Below, piece after piece: positions 34,856 through 42,079 of a DNA stretch of 64,000 nt (the stretch's first letter is position 1; every line of letters starts with the position of its first letter). The position numbers and the translations under genes are program-made. Origin of the DNA: Sulfitobacter sp. DSM 110093 (GTDB taxonomy: Bacteria; Pseudomonadota; Alphaproteobacteria; Rhodobacterales; Rhodobacteraceae); NCBI RefSeq assembly GCF_022788715.1, contig NZ_CP085170.1, positions 1 to 64,000 of the forward strand, in the 5' to 3' direction. Below the pieces are notes generated by a model. The model did not search any database, was not told the origin of the DNA, and saw only the letters and a program-made list of their open reading frames with translations.

Positions 34856-36370
34856 TTAGCCTTCTTCTTTCATCACACCGTCTAGACGGATCATGCCATC
34901 AGGATAGGCAGTGAAGCCGGTCAGGCCGGCGTCCAGTGCCCAGATCCATGTCTGGTGATAAAGATACACGATCGGCATCTCTTCGTTCAGGATCGCACGG
35001 GCGGCGGTGTAGCTTTCGCGGCGCACGTCCTGATCGTTAGACTTGCGCGCCTTGTTCAGGAGCTCATCGACTTCCTCGTTCGCGAATTTTGAGTCGTTGA
35101 TGCCGCCATCAGAGGTCATGAACTGGTGGATGTTGCCATCCGGGTCCACGCGACCAGACCAGCCGATTTGGCTCGCCTGATAGTCGCCTGCCGATTGATC
35201 AGCCAGCAGTGTCGCAAATTCCTTGGAGGTGATCGAGATGTTGATCCCCGCCTCAGCCGCCATCGACTGCACGACCTGCATCAGTTGCAGCGGGATCGTA
35301 GTGTTGGGGACCTGTACTTCAAGGTCGATCCCATCGGCAAAGCCTGCTTCGGCAAGCAGTTCCTTGGCCTTTTCTACGTCACGCTCCGGGACGGGGAAGT
35401 CTGTGCTGTACCAAGGCGAGTTCGGCGGGAAGGGCTGGTTGCCAGCCGCAAAAGCACCGTTAAAGACCACCTGATTAATTGCTTCGCGGTCAATCGCATA
35501 GCTCAGCGCTTGACGCAGACGTTTATCGTTGCCCCATGGGTTATCACCCTTTTCGCCATTTGCCACGTTGATCGTGATGCCCTGATAGCCAAGCGACACG
35601 GCGCTTTCGACATTGATGCCGTCGTCACCTTCGGCTTGGGCAAGGTCGGTCGCTGCGAGGCGCTCGATCATGTCCACGTCGCCAGATTGCAGGTTGGCCA
35701 GACGCACAGTTGTATCTGGAATGGGCAAATAGGTTACCGTGTCAAAGTGGAAGTCGTCGGCGTTGTAATAGTCGGCAAACTTCTCAAGCACGATACGGTC
35801 TTGGGCCACGCGCTCTTTGAACTGGTAGGGGCCGGAGCAGACCGGGTTCAGGCCGAAGTCATCGCCCGCCGCTTCTGCAGCGGTGGGGGAAACCATCATG
35901 CCCGCGCGGTCGGCGAACTGCGCCATCAGCGTGGCATCGGCATCGGCCAGATCAAAGCGGATTTCATGGCTGCCGAGCACTTCGATACCGGTGATGGAGG
36001 AAAGCTCGGATTTGCGGCGCGAAGTCTCAAGGTTCTGGCTGCGGTCGATGTTGGCGGCCACGGCTTCGGCATCAAACGGCGTGCCATCATGAAAAACCGC
36101 ATCATCGCGCAGCTTCATGGTCAGTTGCTTGCCGTCCTCAGAAAAGGACCATTCGGTCGCCAACTGTGGGATGATCTCAAGGTCAGGCGTGATGTCCACC
36201 AGCTTGTCGCACATCGAGGTATAGACGATCCGTCCCACAAAGGTGCGCGACTGGTCGGGGTCCAGCACATCGGCGTCAGATTGCAGCGCGATGCGCAGGT
36301 CAGCCGCCTGCGCGCCGAGGGTCGTGGCCCCCAAAAGCGCGGCCGCAAGTGTCATTTTGGTCAGTGTCAT
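34856..36370 (-). CDS. Peptide-type ABC transporter substrate-binding protein (SBP family 5)
   Basis: The 504-residue protein has a signal peptide (cleavage near GAQA-AD, about 23) and family 5 features: LDPDQSRTF, the long lobed structure with KLRDDAVFHDGTPF, and WGNDKRLRQALSYAIDREAI. It captures peptides, glutathione-like compounds or opines in the periplasm. ATPase genes lie upstream and permease genes downstream on the same strand. The partner gamma-glutamyltransferase suggests gamma-glutamyl compounds, but this is inference. Confidence 0.92.
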   Translation of the reverse strand: MTLTKMTLAAALLGATTLGAQAADLRIALQSDADVLDPDQSRTFVGRIVYTSMCDKLVDITPDLEIIPQLATEWSFSEDGKQLTMKLRDDAVFHDGTPFDAEAVAANIDRSQNLETSRRKSELSSITGIEVLGSHEIRFDLADADATLMAQFADRAGMMVSPTAAEAAGDDFGLNPVCSGPYQFKERVAQDRIVLEKFADYYNADDFHFDTVTYLPIPDTTVRLANLQSGDVDMIERLAATDLAQAEGDDGINVESAVSLGYQGITINVANGEKGDNPWGNDKRLRQALSYAIDREAINQVVFNGAFAAGNQPFPPNSPWYSTDFPVPERDVEKAKELLAEAGFADGIDLEVQVPNTTIPLQLMQVVQSMAAEAGINISITSKEFATLLADQSAGDYQASQIGWSGRVDPDGNIHQFMTSDGGINDSKFANEEVDELLNKARKSNDQDVRRESYTAARAILNEEMPIVYLYHQTWIWALDAGLTGFTAYPDGMIRLDGVMKEEG

Positions 36371-36411
36371 GTCGAACTCTCCTGTCGTTTCATTAAGTCT
36401 GTTTCAGCCTG

Positions 36412-37521
36412 TTATTCTTGGTCTTGGCGGGGGCGGAGCGTTGTCCTGTCCCGCATGGCATCTTGATAAAGTGCAAAGCGCGCCGCGGCGCCCGGCGCCC
36501 GCTGCGGTGTCTCGGCAAGGCCAAGGTCCGGCCGGGCGGCGGCGATCTCTTCGAAATAGTGGCAGGCGGCGATATGGCCGTCGGCAAGGTCCGTTTTCCG
36601 CAGGGCAGGCGGCTCGCTCGCGCAGCGCTCTTTGGAATAGGGGCATCGGGTGTGAAAGCGACAGCCTGAAGGTGGATTTGCGGGGCTCGGCATCTCGCCC
36701 TCAAGCGCGGTCTGCGGCGTGCGCACGCCATGGGCCGCAACTGGAATGGCCGACAGCAACGCGCGGGTATAGGGGTGTCGCGGGTGGTTGTAGACCGTGT
36801 CGACATCACCCTGCTCGACAATCTGGCCCAAATACATCACTGCGACGCGGTCGCTCATGTGGCGGATCACGGCAAGGTCGTGCGCGATGATTACCAATGT
36901 AAGCCCAAGCTCATCCCGCAGATCACCCAAAAGGTTAATCACCTGCGCCTGCACCGAAACATCGAGGGCCGATACAGGTTCATCCCCGATCACCAGTTTC
37001 GGGGCCGAGGCCAACGCGCGGGCGATGCCGATGCGCTGGCGTTGGCCTCCCGAAAATTCATGCGGGTAGCGTTCGGCGTGCTCGGGGCGCAGGCCGACTT
37101 TCGCCAGCAGTTCCGCCACTTTGCCCCGCCGTTCGGTGGCGGACATTTTGGGGAAATGCGTTTCCAGCGGCTCACCGACCAGCTTGCCCACACCCATACG
37201 CGGGTTTAGCGAAGAGAACGGGTCCTGAAAGATAAACTGCATGTCGCGGCGCAGCGCCGTGAGGTCACGCCCGGCAAGGCTGCGCACATCGCTGCCGTCA
37301 AACTGCACGTCGCCTTCGGTCGGGGTCAGCAACCGCATCAAAAGCCGCGCGAGGGTGGATTTGCCGCAGCCGGATTCACCGACGATGGCAAATGTCTCTC
37401 CGCGCCGCACGTCGAAGGAGACGCCATCAACGGCTTTAACCGTGCCGCTCGCGCGCATCATGCCGTCGCCAGTTTTGAAGTGTTTCTTCAGCGCGTGCGC
37501 TTTGAGAATGGTATCGCTCAT
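36412..37521 (-). CDS. Peptide-type ABC transporter ATP-binding protein (OppF/DppF-like)
   Basis: The 369-residue ATPase has Walker [10 protein letters not shown], signature FSGGQRQRIGIARAL, Walker B LVIGDEPVSALD and the OppF C-terminal Cys motif region (CRFHTRCPYSKERC) that in this family binds an iron-sulfur cluster or metal. It pairs with the OppD-like ATPase, whose gene it overlaps by 4 bases. The C-terminus is longer than usual and rich in Ala and Arg. Confidence 0.92.
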   Translation of the reverse strand: MSDTILKAHALKKHFKTGDGMMRASGTVKAVDGVSFDVRRGETFAIVGESGCGKSTLARLLMRLLTPTEGDVQFDGSDVRSLAGRDLTALRRDMQFIFQDPFSSLNPRMGVGKLVGEPLETHFPKMSATERRGKVAELLAKVGLRPEHAERYPHEFSGGQRQRIGIARALASAPKLVIGDEPVSALDVSVQAQVINLLGDLRDELGLTLVIIAHDLAVIRHMSDRVAVMYLGQIVEQGDVDTVYNHPRHPYTRALLSAIPVAAHGVRTPQTALEGEMPSPANPPSGCRFHTRCPYSKERCASEPPALRKTDLADGHIAACHYFEEIAAARPDLGLAETPQRAPGAAARFALYQDAMRDRTTLRPRQDQE

Positions 37522-38546
37522 GCGCTCTGCTCCAGATGTGTTTCCAGCGGGGCGAAGTGACAGGCCACGGCGTGCCCGCCCTCAAGTGGGGCAAGCGGCG
37601 GCTCCTTGGCGCAGATCGGCTGTGCAAAAGGGCAGCGCGTGGCAAAGCGGCAGCCTTCGGGCATGTTCTGCGTCGTCGGCACCATGCCCGGCACCGTCGC
37701 TAAGCGCCCACGCGGGCCGCTCAGCTGCGGGATCGAGGACATGAGGCCGATCGTGTAAGGGTGCTGCGGATCGTTAAAAATACGCTCCGCCGGACCAGTC
37801 TCGACGATGGTGCCCGCATACATGACCGCCACGGTATCGGCGATTTCGGCCACGACACCCAAATCATGGGTGATCATGATCGTACCCATGTCTGTCTCGG
37901 CCTGAAGGTCGCGGATCAGTTCGAGGATTTGCGCTTGAATGGTCACGTCGAGCGCGGTGGTCGGCTCATCTGCGATCAGTAAGGACGGATCATTGACCAG
38001 CGCCATCGCAATCATCACCCGCTGGCGCATACCGCCTGACAGTTGGTGCGGGTAATCCCGCATCCGCTTTTCTGCCGCCGGAATGCCGACCCGCTTGAGG
38101 ATTGCCAGTGCCTTGTCTTCGGCCTCCGACTTGCTGGCATCACTGTGGGCCAGAACGGCCTCAACAATCTGATCGCCGATGCGGAAGGCGGGGTTGAGTG
38201 AGGTCATCGGCTCTTGGAAGATCATCGTCATCCGGCTGCCGCGCAGTTTTCGCATCGCGGTATGATCAGCGAGGTCCAGCTTTTGCCCCTCAAAAATCAT
38301 CTCGCCCGACCCGATCGTCGCGGCGCCCGCAGGCAACAGCCCCATCATCGCCAAAGACGTCACGCTTTTCCCGCATCCGCTTTCGCCGACAACGCAAAGG
38401 GTTTTGCCCGGGCTGACCGAGAAATTGACGTGATTGATTTGGTCGCTCGGCGCGCCGCGAAAGCGCAGGCTGAAGTCGCGCACTTCGAGCAAAACCTTGT
38501 CGGAACCGGTGTCAGGGCTGGGCAATGGATCGCTTTCTTGAACCAA
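37518..38546 (-). CDS. Peptide-type ABC transporter ATP-binding protein (OppD/DppD-like)
   Basis: The 342-residue ATPase has Walker [10 protein letters not shown], signature LSGGMRQRV, Walker [13 protein letters not shown] and the C-terminal [14 protein letters not shown] motif. It is the first gene of the long minus-strand array running down to the HAD gene. The start is unsettled. The frame opens with TTG at 38546 and has no good ribosome site; there is no ATG before the conserved EVRDFSLRF segment. Upstream lies a 20-bp inverted repeat (38607-38626). Confidence 0.9.
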   Translation of the reverse strand: MVQESDPLPSPDTGSDKVLLEVRDFSLRFRGAPSDQINHVNFSVSPGKTLCVVGESGCGKSVTSLAMMGLLPAGAATIGSGEMIFEGQKLDLADHTAMRKLRGSRMTMIFQEPMTSLNPAFRIGDQIVEAVLAHSDASKSEAEDKALAILKRVGIPAAEKRMRDYPHQLSGGMRQRVMIAMALVNDPSLLIADEPTTALDVTIQAQILELIRDLQAETDMGTIMITHDLGVVAEIADTVAVMYAGTIVETGPAERIFNDPQHPYTIGLMSSIPQLSGPRGRLATVPGMVPTTQNMPEGCRFATRCPFAQPICAKEPPLAPLEGGHAVACHFAPLETHLEQSA

Positions 38547-38606
38547 TATAAGATTGGTCGAGTATGCGGTTGCAACTTTCCGACTGTCAATCCGGCGATT
38601 GGAGTT

Positions 38607-38626
38607 TCTGAAATAGGCATTTCAGA
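38607..38626. promoter_or_regulatory. 20-bp inverted repeat in the divergent opp/gntR promoter region
   Basis: TCTGAAAT-AGGC-ATTTCAGA has perfect 8-bp arms, 61-80 bases upstream of the OppD-like gene in the 282-base divergent gap. It is a good operator candidate for the GntR protein encoded on the other side. The rest of the gap is A+T-richer promoter-like sequence with no other feature recognised. Confidence 0.45.
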
Positions 38627-38828
38627 TCATCGGGTTGCGGCAATTCTTGCCAGATATCTGATCAGAGTTGCGTAAAATTTGTGCGACATCGAAAAGCGAT
38701 ATTTGCTGATCTTCGTGCGTGTTCACGCCTACGCTCGCCTTTGCACGCTATGGCACTATTGTAGCATTCTTGAAATATTGCTTTACCAACAATGAAGTAG
38801 AGAACTTTGAGCAGGACGATACCGCCCC

Positions 38829-39527
38829 ATGACCAACAAACCTAAATCAGCAGAGCGCAAGCGCGGGTCTGGGGCACAATTTGTCTATTCGATTCTGCGC
38901 GATGAGATTCTCGATCTTACACTGCTGCCGGGCAGCCCAATTGATGAGATTCGCCTGTCTGAGCGGTTGTCGATGTCCCGCACCCCGATCCGCGAGGCTT
39001 TGGTGCGGCTGGCCAGCGAAGGGCTGGTGACCACGTTACCCAATCGCTCGACCGTGGTATCGAACATCGATTTCATGAACCTGCACACCTTCTTTGATGC
39101 GATGACCTTGATGTACCGCGTCACCACACGGCTCGCGGCGCAGTTTCATACACCTGCAGATATGGCGGCTATCCGCGCCCGACAGGCCGAGTTCGCCAAA
39201 GCGGTCGCCGCACAAGACGCGCTGTCGATGATCGCGACCAACCGAGAGTTTCATGCCGAGATCGCTCGTGCGGGTCGGAACCCTTACTACGAATCGTTGT
39301 GCCTGAGGCTTTTGGATGAGGGACGGCGGTTGCTGCGGATGTATTATCAATCCTTCGATGACCAGCTTCCGAATGAATATGTGCAAGAACACGAAGACCT
39401 AGTCGCCACCATTGAAGCGCGCGACGTGGCCCGTGCAGATTCCCTTGCCGGGACGCATGCTGACCAGATCGTGCAGCAGATCCAAGCGCTGATTTCGCGA
39501 GATCGTCGACAGCATATCGAACTATAA
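38829..39527 (+). CDS. GntR family (FCD class) transcriptional regulator
   Basis: The 232-residue protein has a GntR winged helix (LLPGSPIDEIRLSERLSMSRTPIREALVRLASEGLV, about 34-72) and an FCD domain (FHAEIARAGRNPYYESLCL, YVQEHEDLVATIEARD). It is divergent from the peptide-ABC array and upstream of a DapA-family lyase. The palindrome TTGTCGACAA (39579-39588), a classic FCD-type operator, lies between it and the lyase gene. It probably controls the lyase and perhaps the divergent array. Confidence 0.9.
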   Translation: MTNKPKSAERKRGSGAQFVYSILRDEILDLTLLPGSPIDEIRLSERLSMSRTPIREALVRLASEGLVTTLPNRSTVVSNIDFMNLHTFFDAMTLMYRVTTRLAAQFHTPADMAAIRARQAEFAKAVAAQDALSMIATNREFHAEIARAGRNPYYESLCLRLLDEGRRLLRMYYQSFDDQLPNEYVQEHEDLVATIEARDVARADSLAGTHADQIVQQIQALISRDRRQHIEL

Positions 39528-39578
39528 ATTGCAGAAAAGTAGTTGCAGAAACTGCAGATGTTTTTGCGCGTAGATTTA

Positions 39579-39588
39579 TTGTCGACAA
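39579..39588. promoter_or_regulatory. Candidate GntR operator upstream of the DapA-family gene
   Basis: TTGTCGACAA is a perfect palindrome of the TTGT-NN-ACAA type commonly bound by FCD-class GntR regulators. It is 69 bases upstream of the lyase start, in the 130-base gap after the gntR gene. Confidence 0.5.
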
Positions 39589-39657
39589 ACAAAATACAAT
39601 ATGCAAAATATAGCCAAGCCCGGCAGATTGCAGCCGGTTTCTATGATGGAGAACCCA

Positions 39658-40620
39658 ATGACCCCGACGATCTTTTCCGGCTGCATTCCGGCTTTGATGA
39701 CCCCCTGCACCGAAGACCGCAAACCCGACTTCGACGCACTGGTGCGTATGGGCAAAAAACTCATCTCCGATGGAATGAGCGCGGTTGTTTACTGTGGCTC
39801 GATGGGCGATTGGCCATTGTTGACAGATGCTGAGCGGATGGAAGGCGTTGAGCGCCTTGTCGACGCTGGCGTGCCGGTGGTCGTTGGCACAGGTGCAGTA
39901 AACACCAAGCTGGCCGCTGAACACGCCGCCCATGCCCAGAAAGTTGGCGCTAAAGGTCTGATGTTGATCCCCCGCATCCTGTCGCGTGGGACATCGGTTG
40001 CCGCGCAGAAAGCGCATTTCAAAGAAGTTCTTTCCGCCGCGCCCGAGCTTCCTGCCGTGATCTACAACAGCCCCTATTATGGGTTCGCCACCCGTGCAGA
40101 CCTGTTTTTTGCGCTGCGGGCAGAGCATGCAAATCTCGTTGGCTTCAAAGAGTTCGGCGGCGCCGACGACCTGCGCTATGCGGCAGAAAACATCACCAGC
40201 CGTGACGATGGCGTCACACTGATGATTGGCGTGGATACCACCGTTTTCCACGGTTTCGTCAACTGTGGTGCGACTGGTGCGATCACAGGGATTGGCAATG
40301 TGCTGCCCCGCGAAGTGCTGCATCTCGTCGCGCTAAGTCAGGCCGCAGCGGCGGGCGATGCAGAGGCACGTCAGCGGGCGCAAGAGCTCGACGCGGCGCT
40401 TGGTGTTCTGTCCTCCTTTGATGAGGGTCCTGATCTAGTGCTTTATTATAAGCACCTCATGGTGCTTGAAGGCCATGCCGAATACGCGCTGCATTTTAAT
40501 GAGTCTGACGTGTTGTCGGACAGCCAGCGCGGCTATGCCGAAGCGCAGTACAACCTTTTCCGTGCTTGGTACGCCGATTGGTGCAAACAGGGTGGCGCGG
40601 TCGCCAAATACGCCGCCTAA
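39658..40620 (+). CDS. DapA-family lyase/synthase (dihydrodipicolinate synthase superfamily)
   Basis: The 320-residue TIM-barrel protein has the Schiff-base lysine K164 in VGFKEFGG and a YNSPYYG motif (about 136-142). The family includes DHDPS, N-acetylneuraminate lyase and 2-keto-acid lyases or deaminases. Because it stands beside its own GntR regulator rather than lysine genes, a catabolic role is likelier. One possibility is the pyrroline-hydroxycarboxylate deaminase of hydroxyproline breakdown; I hold this loosely. ATG 39658, preceded by GGAG, is chosen over an upstream in-frame ATG at 39601. Confidence 0.88.
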   Translation: MTPTIFSGCIPALMTPCTEDRKPDFDALVRMGKKLISDGMSAVVYCGSMGDWPLLTDAERMEGVERLVDAGVPVVVGTGAVNTKLAAEHAAHAQKVGAKGLMLIPRILSRGTSVAAQKAHFKEVLSAAPELPAVIYNSPYYGFATRADLFFALRAEHANLVGFKEFGGADDLRYAAENITSRDDGVTLMIGVDTTVFHGFVNCGATGAITGIGNVLPREVLHLVALSQAAAAGDAEARQRAQELDAALGVLSSFDEGPDLVLYYKHLMVLEGHAEYALHFNESDVLSDSQRGYAEAQYNLFRAWYADWCKQGGAVAKYAA

Positions 40621-40648
40621 ACCACACCCGAACGCTTCTCGTTTGGAT

Positions 40649-40672
40649 GGCCCGTCGCTTCTGCGGCGGGCC
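40649..40672 (+). terminator. Probable terminator after the DapA-family gene
   Basis: GGCCCGTCGC (40649-40658) pairs with GCGGCGGGCC (40663-40672), with one G-U pair, around TTCT, followed by a short GTTT. It is 28 bases after the stop. The rest of the 175-base gap up to the cyclase gene is A+T-richer and probably holds that gene's promoter. Confidence 0.5.
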
Positions 40673-40795
40673 GTTTGCGTTGTGAGGCGACCTTTTTGGA
40701 AGAAGATAATTGCAAACGCATATAAATTTGGCTAGCGTCTTCTCAGGGATCATTGCACCGGGAGAGGGTGCGTCTATCAAGGGAGAAAAAGACAG

Positions 40796-41587
40796 ATGAG
40801 TGCGACAGATGTAATGCGCGAATTCGGGGCGATGCTGGCCTCGGGCGGGGTCGAAGTGGTCGATTGTTCCGGCGTTCTGGGGCCGGATACGCCGATCCTG
40901 CAACTGCCAGCCGACTTTGCCAAGCCGACGCCCAAAGTTGAGATTCATAAGATCAGTGAATATGATCAAGACGGCCCGTTCTTCGCATGGAACTGGATGG
41001 TGCTGGGCGAGCACTCCGGCACGCATTTCGACGCGCCGCACCACTGGATCACCGGCAAAGATTATGAGGACGGTTTCACCGATAGCCTTGATGTGCAGCG
41101 CCTTGTCGCACCGGTGAATGTCATCGATTGTTCGCAGCAATCCCAAGAAGACCCCGACTTCCTGCTCGACGCCAAAGGCATCAAGGAATGGGAAGCCGAG
41201 TATGGCGAGATCGCCGAGGGCGAGTGGGTCGTCATGCGAACTGATTGGGATTCCCGTGTGGACGACGAGGCACGTTTCCTCAACGCGGATGAAACCGGGC
41301 CCCACAGCCCCGGCCCGACCCCGGATGCGATCGAGTATCTGATGAGCAAAAAGATTGTCGGTTGGGGCACGCAATGCATCGGCACAGATGCAGGCCAAGC
41401 TGGGGGGATGGAGCCGCCATACCCGGCGCATAACCTGCTGCACAAGAATAACTGCTTTGGTCTGGCAAGCCTTGCCAATCTCGACAAACTGCCGCCCAAG
41501 GGGGCAATCCTGATTGCCGCGCCGCTCAAGATCAAAAACGGCACTGGCAGCCCAATACGGGCGCTGGCACTGGTGCCAAAGGGCTGA
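40796..41587 (+). CDS. Cyclase-family metal hydrolase, isatin hydrolase-like (copy 2)
   Basis: The 263-residue protein has the metal motif HSGTHFDAPHHW with H73, H77 and D79. It shares GTDAGQ, EPPYPAHNLLH, NLDKLPPKGA and APLKIKNGTGSP with the copy at 17243-18025, of which it is a clear but diverged paralogue. The segments resemble isatin hydrolases as I recall them; a kynurenine-formamidase-like or other lactam hydrolase role is possible. It is followed by a MarR gene and IorA/IorB-like genes. Isatinate, the product of isatin hydrolysis, is a 2-oxoacid and so would suit the oxidoreductase encoded downstream. An AGGGAG ribosome site precedes ATG 40796. Confidence 0.86.
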   Translation: MSATDVMREFGAMLASGGVEVVDCSGVLGPDTPILQLPADFAKPTPKVEIHKISEYDQDGPFFAWNWMVLGEHSGTHFDAPHHWITGKDYEDGFTDSLDVQRLVAPVNVIDCSQQSQEDPDFLLDAKGIKEWEAEYGEIAEGEWVVMRTDWDSRVDDEARFLNADETGPHSPGPTPDAIEYLMSKKIVGWGTQCIGTDAGQAGGMEPPYPAHNLLHKNNCFGLASLANLDKLPPKGAILIAAPLKIKNGTGSPIRALALVPKG

Positions 41588-41590
41588 TCG

Positions 41591-42070
41591 GTGGCGAAAC
41601 CACCTCTCTCATATGCGGATAGCGCGCCGTTGGACCAGCTTGGGCTCGAAAACTTTGCGCCTTATCTGATGAACCGGATCATGGGGCGGTATAATGCCGC
41701 CCTGTCCACGGAAATGGCGGCCCTCGGGCTGACCACGCCGCAGATGCGCTCTCTCGCCGTTCTGTCGGTGATCGACGGTATTCTGATCCGTGAATTGGCG
41801 GTCTATGCGGTTGTGCAGCAATCTACGTTAAGCCGCGCGCTGGATGCACTGGTGCGTGACGGAATGGTGCGCCGTGAGACTGACGCAAATGACAGCCGCG
41901 CCACCCGCGTTTATCTGACCGACAAAGGCCAAGACGCCTATGCAAGGCTCTGGCCGCATATGGCCGAAGCTTATGGCGCGATGTTCAAGGGCATCGACGC
42001 CGATGAGAAAGAGGCCTTTGTAGGCACATTGCGCACCATGCTGCGCAACATCCGAAAACACGATTTTTAA
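41591..42070 (+). CDS. MarR family transcriptional regulator of the cyclase 2 / IorAB locus
   Basis: The 159-residue protein has a MarR winged helix: LGLTTPQMRSLAVLSVIDG, then LAVYAVVQQSTLSRALDALVRDGMVRRETDANDSRATRVYLTDKG. The start is GTG 41591, only 3 bases after the cyclase stop. It differs from the MarR at 9810-10304 (longer N-terminal dimerisation helix, different wing). It lies inside the operon between cyclase and oxidoreductase genes, so it is probably autoregulated with them. Confidence 0.9.
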   Translation: MAKPPLSYADSAPLDQLGLENFAPYLMNRIMGRYNAALSTEMAALGLTTPQMRSLAVLSVIDGILIRELAVYAVVQQSTLSRALDALVRDGMVRRETDANDSRATRVYLTDKGQDAYARLWPHMAEAYGAMFKGIDADEKEAFVGTLRTMLRNIRKHDF

Positions 42071-42079
42071 GAGGGTCTC

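Noticed and set aside
35126..36466. 446-codon plus-strand open frame opposite the peptide-binding-protein gene
   Set aside because: The minus-strand protein has a signal peptide and family 5 motifs; the opposite frame has neither and is a shadow.
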